A stretch of 64,000 bases of DNA. Source: Micrococcus lacusdianchii. GTDB lineage: Bacteria > Actinomycetota > Actinomycetes > Actinomycetales > Micrococcaceae. The translations under genes were made by a program, and so were the position numbers. The notes beneath the pieces were generated by a model that saw nothing but the letters and a program-made list of their open reading frames with translations, had not been told where the DNA came from and did not search any database. Location: contig NZ_JAKNUW010000006.1 of NCBI RefSeq assembly GCF_023155805.1, positions 62,001 through 126,000 on the forward strand. The letters run 5' to 3'. Below, piece after piece: positions 17,678 to 25,466 of the stretch; within the stretch, counting starts at the first letter, position 1; each line of letters starts with the position of its first letter.

Positions 17678-18403
17678 ATGGCGACGGTACTTCTCGTGCG
17701 GCACGGCCGCACCACGGCCAACGCGACCGGACTGCTGGCGGGCCGCACCCCCGGGGTCAGCCTGGACGATCACGGACGGGAGCAGGCGGCCCGCACCGGG
17801 GACCGGATCGCGGCCGTGCCCGTGGCCGCGGTGGTGGCCAGCCCCCTGGAGCGGTGCGCGCAGACGGCCCGCGCCCTCCTCGATCGCCAGTCGGGGACGG
17901 TGCGCTCGCTGGTCGACGACGACCTCACCGAGTGCGACTACGGCCAGTGGCAGGGGCGCGCGCTCAGCGACCTGGCCACCGAGCCCCTGTGGGCGACGGT
18001 GCAGACCCAGCCGTCCGCCGTCGTCTTCCCCGGCGGGGAGTCCATGGCGGGCATGCAGGCCCGCGCGGTGGCGGCGATCCGCCGGCACGACGCCGCGGTC
18101 GAGGCCGAATACGGGCCCGGGGCGGTGTGGGTGGCGGTGAGCCACGGGGACGTCATCAAGTCGATCCTGGCCGACGCGCTCGGCACGCACCTGGATCTGT
18201 TCCAGCGGATCGAGGTGGGGCCCGCCTCCGTGTCCATCGTGAGCTACGGGCCGAGCCGCCCGCGGGTCTGGGCGATGAACACCGACGCCGGGGACCTGTC
18301 CTGGCTGGCGACCCTCGGCCCGTCCGACGACGCCCCGGTGGGCGGCGGCGCGGGCACCGGCCCCGGCGCGGTGGACGAGCAGACGCCTAGGATCGTGGCA
18401 TGA
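17678..18403 (+). CDS. Histidine phosphatase, MSMEG_4193-type phosphoglycerate-mutase-like
   Basis: 241 residues. Catalytic 'LLVRHGRTTAN' at the N-terminus (phospho-accepting His in RHG), 'ASPLERCAQTA', and the second catalytic histidine in 'SHGDVIKSIL' (about 152). It belongs to the actinobacterial trio with DUF3090 and SCO1664 genes, all coupled here; the natural substrate is unknown. TAGGCT lies 6 nt before the ATG at 17678, with GGAG in the spacer, so either leaderless or SD-led initiation is possible. Confidence 0.88.
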   Translation: MATVLLVRHGRTTANATGLLAGRTPGVSLDDHGREQAARTGDRIAAVPVAAVVASPLERCAQTARALLDRQSGTVRSLVDDDLTECDYGQWQGRALSDLATEPLWATVQTQPSAVVFPGGESMAGMQARAVAAIRRHDAAVEAEYGPGAVWVAVSHGDVIKSILADALGTHLDLFQRIEVGPASVSIVSYGPSRPRVWAMNTDAGDLSWLATLGPSDDAPVGGGAGTGPGAVDEQTPRIVA

Positions 18404-18942
18404 CTGATGCACCTGCCCCCGCCCATGAGTTCGACTGGCCGGATCGCGTCGTGATCGGGACGCTCGGGCGTCCCGGCGCCCGCACGTTCTACCTGCAGGT
18501 GCGCACCGGGCCCCGGCTGGTGAGCCTGGCGCTGGAGAAGCAGCAGTCGGCCCTGATGGCGGAGATGATCGACGAGATCCTCGACGATCTGATGGCACTG
18601 GACGGCAACCCGCACAGCGTCCCGGCCAGCACGCCCGTGGAACTCGTGGACAACGATCCGCTGGACCCCGTGCAGGAGTGGTTCCGGGTGGGGGCCATCG
18701 GCCTGGGCTGGGACCCCACCACCGCGCAGGTGCTCATCGACGCCCACCCACTGACCGACGACGACGCCGACCCGGCACTCGAGGCGGACGCCGAGGCCGT
18801 GCGCGTGCGGATGCCCGTCGGCGCTGCCCGGGCGTTCGCCCGTCGCACCCGGGAGGTCGTGGACGCCGGACGTCCGATCTGCTCGGACTGCGGCCAGCCC
18901 ATCGACCCCGACGGCCACGACTGCACTCTCCCCGACTCCTGA
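18400..18942 (+). CDS. DUF3090 family protein
   Basis: 180 residues. Matches DUF3090 in order: 'RVVIGTLGRPGARTFYLQV' start, an acidic centre, and a C-terminal zinc-ribbon-like 'CSDCGQPIDPDGHDC'. It starts within the stop of the phosphatase gene (ATGA) and ends within the start of the next (TGATG). A TAGGAT box sits 6 nt before its ATG, so it may also have its own leaderless transcript. Function unknown; conserved association with the neighbours suggests one pathway. Confidence 0.88.
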   Translation: MTDAPAPAHEFDWPDRVVIGTLGRPGARTFYLQVRTGPRLVSLALEKQQSALMAEMIDEILDDLMALDGNPHSVPASTPVELVDNDPLDPVQEWFRVGAIGLGWDPTTAQVLIDAHPLTDDDADPALEADAEAVRVRMPVGAARAFARRTREVVDAGRPICSDCGQPIDPDGHDCTLPDS

Positions 18943-19724
18943 TGAGCGCCGCGGACGCGCCCGCCGGCGAGCTGATGTCCGGGGAGTTGACGCTCACCGG
19001 CCGCATCACGACGGCGTCCAACGCCACGTTCCTCGGAGCGGTCGGTGACACCCCGGTGGTCTACAAGCCGGTGGCGGGCGAGGCCCCGCTCTGGGACTTC
19101 CCCGCCGGGACCCTGGCCCGCCGGGAGGTGGCCGCGCACCTGGTGTCCGAAGCGCTGGGGTGGGACGTCGTGCCGCGCACCTGGCTGCGTGACGGCCCCT
19201 TCGGCGAGGGCATGGTGCAGCTCTGGCAGGAGCAGGATCCTGAGCAGGACGCCGTGGACCTGTTGCCGGCGGACGAGGTGCTGGCCTCGGGGTGGCTCAC
19301 GATCCTGGAGGGCGAGGACGCGGACGGGAATCGGCTGGTCCTGGCCCATGAGGACTCGGCGGCGTTGCGCCGCATGGCGGTCTTCGACGTGCTCGTCAAC
19401 AACGCCGACCGCAAGGGCGCCCACATCCTCGCCATGCCCGGCGGTCACCGGTACGGCGTGGACCACGGGCTGACCTTCCATGTGCAGGACAAGCTGCGCA
19501 CCGTGCTGTGGGGCTGGCTGGGCGAGGCGCTGAGCGAGGAGGAGCGCGACGGCGTCGCCCGAGTTCTCGACGGGCTCGACGGAGAGCTGGGGCAGGGGCT
19601 GGCGGAGCTGCTGGGTGCTGAGGAAGTCGAAGCCCTTGCCGAACGCTGTGCCCGGTTGCTCGACGACGGGATCTTCCCTGCCCCGAGCGGCCTGACGCCG
19701 GCCGTGCCCTGGCCGCTCTTCTGA
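18942..19724 (+). CDS. SCO1664 family protein, kinase-fold-like
   Basis: 260 residues. The N-terminal 'VVYKPVAGE' supplies a kinase-like lysine, 'NNADRKGAH' resembles a catalytic loop and 'YGVDHG' the metal-binding DFG equivalent, the pattern of PI3/PI4-kinase-like small proteins. It starts in the TGATG overlap with DUF3090. From about 19311 onward a nearly identical second copy exists at 28113-28541, so accessory DNA has been placed directly behind this gene. Confidence 0.85.
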   Translation: MSAADAPAGELMSGELTLTGRITTASNATFLGAVGDTPVVYKPVAGEAPLWDFPAGTLARREVAAHLVSEALGWDVVPRTWLRDGPFGEGMVQLWQEQDPEQDAVDLLPADEVLASGWLTILEGEDADGNRLVLAHEDSAALRRMAVFDVLVNNADRKGAHILAMPGGHRYGVDHGLTFHVQDKLRTVLWGWLGEALSEEERDGVARVLDGLDGELGQGLAELLGAEEVEALAERCARLLDDGIFPAPSGLTPAVPWPLF

Positions 19725-19741
19725 CGGGCCCGAGGCGTCAG
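19311..19741 (+). repeat. Direct repeat, left copy (3' end of the SCO1664 gene)
   Basis: This stretch and 28113-28541 are nearly identical, including about 17 nt past the stop codon, then diverge abruptly. The two copies bound 8.4 kb of accessory genes. Differences are scattered base changes, so the right copy looks like an allele from a related strain rather than a fresh duplication. Confidence 0.85.
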
Positions 19742-19767
19742 CGCGTCCGCAGGGACGGCGGGCGCAC

Positions 19768-20334
19768 TCAGTCCACGAGCCCCGCCGCGGCACCGGCCGC
19801 GCGGTAGTCCGCGGCGAGCGAGTCCACGGTGGCGTGGGCGTTGAGCCCGCTGGGGTTCGGCGCCACGAACAGCCGCGTGCCCGGCCACGGCGTCTCCTGC
19901 TCCCCCAGCGCCGCCTTCGGGCGTCCGAACGCCTGCCGGTAGGCCGTCACCCCCAACACGGCGACGACGGCCGGCGCATGCGCTGCCACGAGCGCGTCCA
20001 GGCGGGCGGGGGCGGCGGCGAGCTCCTCCGCGGTGAGCTCGTCGGCGCGGGCGGAGGCACGCGGGACGAGGTTGGAGATCCCGATGCCGCGGGCGTGCAG
20101 CTCGGCGAGGTCCTCGGCCTTGTAGCCGTCGGAGGCGTCGATCAGGTGTCGGGTGAGCCCTGCGCGGTACAGGGCCGGGTAGAAGCGGTTGCCGCGGCGG
20201 GCGAAGTGCGCACCGGTGGCGGCGGTCCACAGGCCGGGGTTGATGCCGATGAACAGCAGCCGCAGCGGGTCCGGCAGCAGGTCGGGGACGGTGCGGTCGC
20301 GGAACTGTTGGAGCTCGGCCTGGGTGAAGCGCAT
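19768..20334 (-). CDS. mug: Mismatch-specific uracil/thymine-DNA glycosylase, Mug type
   Basis: 188 residues. 'FIGINPG' (about 28-34) is the Mug/TDG active-site motif and 'VAPNPSGLNAH' the C-terminal loop that inserts into DNA at G:U or G:T mismatches. The ATG at 20334 lies 1 nt after the yoeB stop, so mug is the third gene of a yefM-yoeB-mug transcription unit, an unusual companion for a toxin-antitoxin pair. Confidence 0.9.
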   Translation of the reverse strand: MRFTQAELQQFRDRTVPDLLPDPLRLLFIGINPGLWTAATGAHFARRGNRFYPALYRAGLTRHLIDASDGYKAEDLAELHARGIGISNLVPRASARADELTAEELAAAPARLDALVAAHAPAVVAVLGVTAYRQAFGRPKAALGEQETPWPGTRLFVAPNPSGLNAHATVDSLAADYRAAGAAAGLVD

Positions 20335-20335
20335 G

Positions 20336-20590
20336 TCAGTAGTGATACCTCGCCTGGAGGATGATCAGGTCCTCGCCGTCGACGAGGTAGACGAGCCTGT
20401 GCTCCTCCGTGATGCGCCGGGACCATGCCCCGGCCGCGCCGTACTTCAGCTGCTCGGGCTTGCCGATCCCCTCGAAGGGATCACGCAGGGCGGCGTCGAT
20501 GAGGGTGTTGATCCGTGTGAGGACCTTGCGGTCCGTGGTCTGCCAGTGCGTGTAGTCCTCCCAGGCGGAGCGGTCCCACACGAGGCGCAC
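20336..20590 (-). CDS. yoeB: YoeB family ribosome-dependent mRNA interferase toxin
   Basis: 84 residues, the same length as E. coli YoeB. Glu46, Arg65, His83 and Tyr84, which form the catalytic site in E. coli YoeB, occur at identical positions; it ends in RYHY. It is predicted to cleave mRNA in the ribosomal A site. The GTG start follows the antitoxin TGA directly (TGAGTG), so translation is coupled. Confidence 0.92.
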   Translation of the reverse strand: MRLVWDRSAWEDYTHWQTTDRKVLTRINTLIDAALRDPFEGIGKPEQLKYGAAGAWSRRITEEHRLVYLVDGEDLIILQARYHY

Positions 20591-20851
20591 TCAGGCGTCT
20601 CCGTCCAGGCGATCCAGGGCGTGCTCCTCAACGCTCCCTGCGCGGGCTCGCTCGTAGGCGTCCAGCAGCCGTCGGGCGTTGGCCGGGGAGCGGAACAGGT
20701 AGGCGGTCTCCTGCCAGGCGGCGTACTCGTCCGCGGGCATGAGGACGGCGTTGCCCTTGCGGGAGACGATCTCGACGGCGTCGCGGTCCGCATTCACTCG
20801 CTCGATGAGCGGGAACAGGGTCTTGCGGGCTTCACTGGCGCTGATGGACAT
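20591..20851 (-). CDS. yefM: YefM (Phd/YefM) family antitoxin
   Basis: 86 residues. The N-terminal Phd fold begins 'MSISASEARKTLFPLIERV' with the family 'SRKGNAVLMPADEYAAW' segment near residue 30; the acidic C-terminus would wrap the toxin. The ATG at 20851 follows GAGGAGG. The dimer should bind the palindromic DNA just upstream to autoregulate the operon. Confidence 0.92.
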   Translation of the reverse strand: MSISASEARKTLFPLIERVNADRDAVEIVSRKGNAVLMPADEYAAWQETAYLFRSPANARRLLDAYERARAGSVEEHALDRLDGDA

Positions 20852-20874
20852 GCTGGCCTCCTCGGGTGCGATGT

Positions 20875-20893
20875 GGTACTTGCTTATGGTACC
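20875..20893. promoter_or_regulatory. Candidate YefM operator
   Basis: The inverted repeat GGTAC (20875-20879) and GTACC (20889-20893), separated by 9 nt of AT-richer sequence, lies 24-42 nt upstream of the yefM ATG. YefM-family operators are palindromes with GTAC cores, so position and core both fit. Inference from symmetry only. Confidence 0.45.
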
Positions 20894-20904
20894 AGTTGGG
20901 GCTG

Positions 20905-21060
20905 TCGAACTCGGGGGGTGCCGTGCGGGATGCAGATCTCCTTGCCCTCGTGGTCCGTGGGCGCGGCGACGGCGTCCCCTGCTCTCCCAGGAGCGCCTTG
21001 GGCTTCCCGGAGATGTCCGCATCCGCTCTCCTGACGCAGGCCCCCGCGGGCCGTTCTGTT
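20905..21060 (-). pseudogene. Frame-broken remnant with partial likeness to mug
   Basis: On the minus strand a short stretch reads 'GKPKALLGEQGTP', close to 'GRPKAALGEQETP' in the mug gene at 19768, and the DNA similarity spans roughly 40 bp. Neither frame continues as Mug: downstream the best reading is 'EGKEICIPHGTP' with a likely slip in a run of six C. It is probably debris of a second glycosylase-like gene cut by the neighbouring insertion sequence. Weakly supported. Confidence 0.3.
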
Positions 21061-21127
21061 GTCCTGAGGGCCATCGAGACGGCCGAACCCTGTTCGCCAC
21101 AACATCCCCGTTGAAGTCCCATCTGCC

Positions 21128-21147
21128 CTAGGGCGTGTCTCCCTTAT
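21128..21147. repeat. Left terminal inverted repeat of the IS5-type element
   Basis: Perfect 20-bp match in inverse orientation to 25463-25482. The match stops sharply on both sides. The outermost CTAG is self-complementary and may be target sequence rather than element. Confidence 0.9.
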
Positions 21148-21177
21148 CGGTGGTGAGGCTCGCGGCAGGCTGGTCGG

Positions 21178-21862
21178 GTGAGGTCGACAGGGTCGCGGTA
21201 TCAGGTATTCACGGATGAGCAGTGGGAGCGGATCGAGCCGTTGCTGCCCTCGAATCAGGGCCGGCGTGGGCATCCCTTCGGGGAGCACCGCAGGGTGGTG
21301 GAGGGCATCGCCTACCGGTATCGGACCGGGGTCCCGTGGCGGGATCTGCCCGGGAGCAGTTCGGGCCCTGGCAGACGGTGTGGAAGCGCCACCGCCGCTA
21401 CGCCGCGGATGGGACCTGGGATCGGGTGCTGACCCAGGTGCTGGCCGAGGCCGATGCGGCCGGGATGATTGACTGGGCCGTCTCGGTCGATGCGACCATC
21501 GCCCGGGCCCATCAGCACGCCACGAACACCACTCGTCCGGACCAGGACACAGGAGGCCGGGGCGAATCACAAGAAACTGCCGCTGGATGAGGTTGAGCCG
21601 CCCGGGCACGGCATCGGGCGTTCCCGCGGCGGGCTGACGACCAAGATTCACCACGCCGTCGATGGCCGCGGCCGGCCGCTGGCCGCGATCGTCACCGGCG
21701 GGCAGCGCAACGACGGGGCCGTGCTGGCGCAGGTGCTGGCCGAAATCCAGATTCCCCGACTCGGCGCCGGCGCCGCCCGAGGCCGCCCGGAGGCGGTGAT
21801 CGCCGACCGGGCCTATGCCACCGGAGTGATTCGCAACGAGCTGCGCCGCCGCCGAATCACCA
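21178..21862 (+). pseudogene. IS5-family transposase, 5' part, frameshifted and truncated
   Basis: Three reading frames in succession give one transposase. 'FTDEQWERIEPLLP' and 'GIAYRYRTGVPWRDLP' come first, then 'FGPWQTVWKRHRRY' and 'DWAVSVDATIARAHQHA' with the first catalytic Asp, then 'GIGRSRGGLTTKIH' and 'AVIADRAYAT' with the second Asp. It ends at 'IRNELRRRRIT', before the catalytic Glu region. The first shift, near 21350, is where IS427-group elements often use programmed frameshifting; the second, near 21550, and the truncation look destructive. Confidence 0.85.
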
Positions 21863-21880
21863 ACAGATCGAGGAACCGCG

Positions 21881-22291
21881 ATGACAGGAACTGACGACGG
21901 CGTTGCCACGACGCGTTCACCCGAGGTAGCAGTGATCGGGGGTGGGATCGTTGGTCTGTCGACGGCGTACGCGCTGCGGGAGCAGGGCGTGCCGGTGCGC
22001 TTGTACGAGGCTGGTCTGCCCGGGACGGGTCAGTCCGGAGGCGAGTCGCGGATCTTCCGACATGCCCACGACGACCCGCGACTCGTTGCTTTCGCGCGCG
22101 AAAGCCGCGGCGTCTGGGATGAGTGGGCCGAACACTTCGACGTCGAGCTGGTCTCATCAGACGGTGTCCTGGCGATCGGAGACAGCGTCCTGGCGCGGCT
22201 GCGGGTGCTCAACCAGGTCGGCGGCGTGGAAGCGCACGAGATCGACGCGGTCGCGGTCACCCTGCTCAGCGCCGTGGCCCGGACCAGCTGA
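21881..22291 (+). pseudogene. FAD-dependent oxidase (sarcosine / N-methyltryptophan oxidase-like), N-terminal fragment
   Basis: 136 codons from an ATG preceded by GAGGAA. The dinucleotide-binding motif 'VIGGGIVGLSTAYAL' and 'GTGQSGGESRIFRHAH' are typical of monomeric sarcosine-oxidase-like enzymes, which are about 370-390 residues long. The frame ends after the first third in an unrelated-looking tail, so the enzyme cannot be functional. It starts 19 nt after the broken transposase. Confidence 0.8.
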
Positions 22292-22476
22292 CCGGCGCAC
22301 CACTCCCCTTACGTGACTTGGACGGGGGCTCTCCATGCACCGGGGTCCTGGGCACCGCATACCGCAACCCACTGGGACTGCCGGACAGAACTGGTCCTGC
22401 CCGAAGGCTCCCGCCCCGGCGGCCGGAAACCCGGTGTACCGTTTCGAGCACGAGCCCGACCGACAGGAGCGATGTG

Positions 22477-23598
22477 ATGGAGAATCGATCGGAAAGCCTG
22501 CCCGCGGAGCAGCCGGTGGGCGAGCTGGAGGAGGTGGCCCATTTCCACGGCCCCATGCTCACCGGCGTCACGGTCTCGCACCGGGGGCGGATCTTCGTCA
22601 ATTACCCGAAGTGGGGCGATGACGTCGCCTTCACGGTGGCCGAAATTCGCGACGGCGAGGCGGTGGCCTACCCGAACGAGGCCATCAATCGCACCGATTC
22701 CGACGACCTGGCGAACACCCTGGTCTCGGTGCAGAGCGTGGTGGTGGACCCTGCCGACCGGCTGTGGATCCTGGACACCGGAAGCCCGCTATTCAAGCCC
22801 ACGACCTACGGCGGGCCCAAGCTCGTCTGCGTCGACCTGACCAGCGACACAGTGGTCAAGACCATCCTGTTCCCCCAGGATGTCGCGTTGCCCACCAGCT
22901 ACCTCAACGACGTGCGCTTCGACCTGCGCCGCGGAGCCGAGGGCGTCGCCTACCTCACCGACTCCTCCGACCAGGGACCCAACGCGCTGGTGGTGGTGGA
23001 CCTGGCCACCGGTCAGAGCTGGCGGCGGCTGCACGAGCACCCCTCCACGAAGGCCGAGCCGCTCACAGACTTCGTGCCGGTTGTCGAGGGCCGCCCGATG
23101 GTCGCCCGCCAGGAGGACGGGACCGTGGCGCCGGCGATCGCGATGGGCGCGGACGGAATCGCCATCGGCGCCGACGGCGCCCGCCTCTACTACTGCCCGC
23201 TGGCATCCCGGCGGCTCTACAGTGTGGCTACCGACGCGCTGGTGGACCGAGCCCTGGATGAGGCGGCGGTGGCCGCGACCGTGCGTGATGAAGGCGACAA
23301 GGGCGGGGCCGGCGACGGCCTGGAGTCCGACGCACAGGGCAACGTGTATGCGACGAACTACGAGCACAACGCGGTGCTGCGGCGTCGGGTCGACACCGTC
23401 GGGGCGTGGGAGACCGTGGTCAGCGACCCTCGGTTGCTGTGGCCGGACACGCTCTCGGTCGCGGCCGACGGCTACCTCTACATCACCGCGAACCAGCTCC
23501 ACCGCCAGGCCGACTACCGGCAGGGGCAGGATGAACGGGTCAAGCCCTACACCCTCTTCCGCACCCGCATCGACGCCCGACCCGTCCTGCTGCGCTGA
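22477..23598 (+). CDS. Major royal jelly protein / yellow family protein (L-dopachrome tautomerase-like)
   Basis: 373 residues. The pattern 'GRIFVNYPKW', 'LVSVQSVVVDPADRLWILDTG' and 'AYLTDSSDQGPNALVVVDL' matches the MRJP/yellow beta-propeller family (bacterial members are often labelled dopachrome-tautomerase-related or gluconolactonase-like). No signal peptide is seen, whereas insect members are secreted. AGGAG precedes the ATG at 22477. It stands inside the IS-bounded cargo next to a copper-storage gene. Substrate unknown. Confidence 0.8.
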   Translation: MENRSESLPAEQPVGELEEVAHFHGPMLTGVTVSHRGRIFVNYPKWGDDVAFTVAEIRDGEAVAYPNEAINRTDSDDLANTLVSVQSVVVDPADRLWILDTGSPLFKPTTYGGPKLVCVDLTSDTVVKTILFPQDVALPTSYLNDVRFDLRRGAEGVAYLTDSSDQGPNALVVVDLATGQSWRRLHEHPSTKAEPLTDFVPVVEGRPMVARQEDGTVAPAIAMGADGIAIGADGARLYYCPLASRRLYSVATDALVDRALDEAAVAATVRDEGDKGGAGDGLESDAQGNVYATNYEHNAVLRRRVDTVGAWETVVSDPRLLWPDTLSVAADGYLYITANQLHRQADYRQGQDERVKPYTLFRTRIDARPVLLR

Positions 23599-23702
23599 CC
23601 ACAGCGGGACGGAACTGAATGCAGCCATGCACAAGTGAAGCGCCCTGTCTTTGACACGTCGAGTTCTCCTCCTGCGGGGATGTTCTTGTACCGCCGGGCC
23701 AG

Positions 23703-23742
23703 TCAGGGACAGCAGCACATGTTCCACGCCTGCTGGCCCTGA
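23703..23742. terminator. Candidate hairpin between the MRJP and copper-storage genes
   Basis: TCAGGG-NN-AGCAG pairs with CTGCT-NN-CCCTGA across a 14-nt loop. It lies between convergent genes and could end transcription from both sides. No U-tract. Confidence 0.35.
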
Positions 23743-23772
23743 CCGGCATTACGGCATGGGCCTGGACTGCGC

Positions 23773-24183
23773 TCAGCCCAGGGAGGCGAGCAACTCGGCG
23801 CAGGCTCGCTCGCAGCGCCGGCAAGCCTCAGCGCAGATCTTGCAGTGCTCGTGCATTTCAGCGTGGGAGGCGCACTCGTCCCCGCACGTCTTGCAGGCGG
23901 TCCGGCAGGCCTCCAGCAGGGCACGAGTGGTCTCGACGTTGTTGCCGGTCTGCCTGGACAGCACCGCCCCGGTGGTGGCGCAGATGTCGGCGCAATCCAA
24001 ATTGAACCGGATGCACTGCTTCAGTTCTGCGACCATGTCCTCGGCCAGGCACGCGTCCGCGCAGGCCGTACAGGTCTGAGCGCACTCGAAACAGGCCTCG
24101 ATGCACTCGGCCAGCTTCTGCCGGTCGATGTCCCCCAAGTCTTTCGGGTAGGTCTCCAGCATCGAGCTCACGTGATGGGTCAT
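23773..24183 (-). CDS. Four-helix-bundle copper-storage protein (Csp / DUF326 family), cytosolic
   Basis: 136 residues with cysteines spaced along helices ('CIEACFECAQTCTACADACL', 'CRTACKTCGDEC', 'CKICAEACRRCERAC'), about 17 in all, plus several histidines. This is the Csp3-like arrangement in which the Cys-lined core of a four-helix bundle binds many Cu(I) ions. No signal peptide, so it acts in the cytosol. AAGGAG precedes the ATG. A perfect hairpin lies in its leader. Copper genes on mobile cargo suggest a metal-resistance benefit. Confidence 0.9.
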   Translation of the reverse strand: MTHHVSSMLETYPKDLGDIDRQKLAECIEACFECAQTCTACADACLAEDMVAELKQCIRFNLDCADICATTGAVLSRQTGNNVETTRALLEACRTACKTCGDECASHAEMHEHCKICAEACRRCERACAELLASLG

Positions 24184-24203
24184 GGCTTACTCCTTCATCG
24201 GTG

Positions 24204-24222
24204 CGGTTCGGAAAACGAACCG
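24204..24222. promoter_or_regulatory. Perfect inverted repeat in the copper-storage gene leader
   Basis: CGGTTCG-GAAAA-CGAACCG, 7-bp arms with a 5-nt loop, begins 21 nt upstream of the csp ATG. It may be an operator for a metal-responsive repressor or an mRNA hairpin. No CsoR or CueR gene is in the window, so the regulator would be encoded elsewhere. Confidence 0.4.
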
Positions 24223-24559
24223 GCCGGAACCGGCCCGCCATGCAACCGACCATAGACCCCCGCCCGGCCCGGAAAAAGGGCTCAACTTTGAAGATTCCGT
24301 GAAGATCCCAGCCGGCCACGGGCTCCGCCCGAGCCGTTCGAGCGGGCGGCTAGGCCCGAAATGACGGCCTTTCCAGGCCCGGGTCAACCCTGAATCGGCT
24401 CGGAACTTGGCACTCCGGCAAGTTGCGACCAGATCACGAATCCGCATTGTTGCATAACGTTCTGGTCACGGACCATTTCGACTAAGTTATAACTTGATCG
24501 ACGCCGAATTAGGAGGCCGTGGGAGGGCGGTACCGCCGCCGAGACGTCCCGCTCTTCCA
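24223..24559. other. Non-coding stretch with an AT-rich core
   Basis: No gene is supported here. The left half is GC-rich with short repeats around CCGGAACCGG. At about 24425-24500 the sequence becomes AT-rich and includes the perfect 12-bp palindrome AAGTTATAACTT (24484-24495). This could hold promoters for both flanking genes or a resolution/attachment site matching the recombinase remnant at 25305. Confidence 0.4.
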
Positions 24560-25025
24560 GGGTTCACACGCACTCGTCCGCGACCAGCAGTGAGCCGGCC
24601 CAGGATATCCAGTGGGCCTCTTACTCCACCGCTTCCTCCAGTAGTACTGGTTGGGGGCGGCCGTGCAGTGGGCTACGGCCAAGGCTGCCGATCCGGGCGT
24701 CGGTTACGTCTGGGGTGGAAATGGCCCGACCGGCTACGACTGCTCCGGCTTCATTCAGAACGCGTTCGCGCAGGCCGACATTGAGCTGCCTCTGAACTCC
24801 AAGTCCCAGTATGCGGCCACTAGCCAATACGTCTCCCTGGACGACCTCCAGGTCGGTGACCTGGTCTTCTGGTCCAACAACGGCTCGGCCTCCGGGATCT
24901 ACCACGTGGCCATGTACATCGGCGACGGCCAGATCGCCCACGCCCGCAACCCGCAAATGGGCGTGGCCGTGACCGCTGTCGACTACAGCCCCTGGAACAT
25001 GATGGGCACCGCCGCCCGCTACTGA
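24560..25025 (+). pseudogene. NlpC/P60 cell-wall hydrolase, frameshifted, catalytic domain intact
   Basis: The catalytic domain reads from about 24651: 'YVWGGNGPTGYDCSGFI' carries the nucleophile Cys and 'YHVAMYIGDGQIAHA' the catalytic His. Upstream, a Ser/Thr-rich linker ('TSSEPAQ...TASSSSTG') runs in another frame; one missing base near 24650 joins them, and a TAG blocks the catalytic frame just before it. No signal sequence is found in either frame. A TTG at 24651 could in principle start the bare domain, but without export it would be useless. Confidence 0.75.
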
Positions 25026-25304
25026 ACGGCACGCCACCACCCCGGGACGGCCCCGCAAGACGAAAGCCTCGGGGCCGTTCGATCTCAGGAGACCTCAGCC
25101 ACCGTGCCCACCCCGCTGTCCCGCCGACCGAACCCCACCGGACACGCCAGCAGCTCACGTGGACGAACGTTGACATGCCTTGGGCCGCGTCCCGTCGGCC
25201 CCGTCCCGTGGTCCTCCCGGTGATGGGACGTCATATGACACAAGTCTGGATGGCTCCCCCCTCCCCTGTTGTCGCTTGCAGACGATGGGGCAGCGCCAAG
25301 AGCG

Positions 25305-25373
25305 CTAATTCGCAGCAGGTATGGCGCGGATGCGTCGGTAGAGGGTGGCTCGGGACATGCCCTCGCCAAGCAA
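25305..25373 (-). pseudogene. C-terminal helix-turn-helix remnant of a serine recombinase / resolvase
   Basis: On the minus strand 'LLGEGMSRATLYRRIRAIPAAN' followed by TAG matches the C-terminal DNA-binding end of Tn3-type resolvases. The catalytic domain is missing; its upstream end abuts the transposase tail at about 25370. It shows that another transposon once contributed to this cargo. Confidence 0.65.
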
Positions 25374-25466
25374 TGGCGCGGCTTGGCCACTCGTTACGAC
25401 AAGCTAGCGATCACCTACCGCGCCGCCGTCACCCTCTGCGCCATCTTCACCTGGCTACGCGCATAA
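25367..25466 (+). pseudogene. IS5-family transposase, 3' fragment
   Basis: Reads 'QWRGLATRYDKLAITYRAAV' and ends 'CAIFTWLRA' then TAA, the C-terminal signature of IS427-group transposases. It completes in sequence terms the transposase broken off at 21862, and lies directly before the right inverted repeat. Confidence 0.85.

Noticed and set aside
22123-22476. Upstream extension of the MRJP-type frame
   Set aside because: It overlaps the oxidase fragment out of frame and is Arg/Pro-rich; the ATG at 22477 has a good AGGAG site and fits the family start.
24651-25025. NlpC/P60 domain as a complete small gene starting at TTG
   Set aside because: The TTG follows an in-frame stop closely, has no ribosome site, and the product would lack any export signal; a frameshifted larger gene explains the data better.
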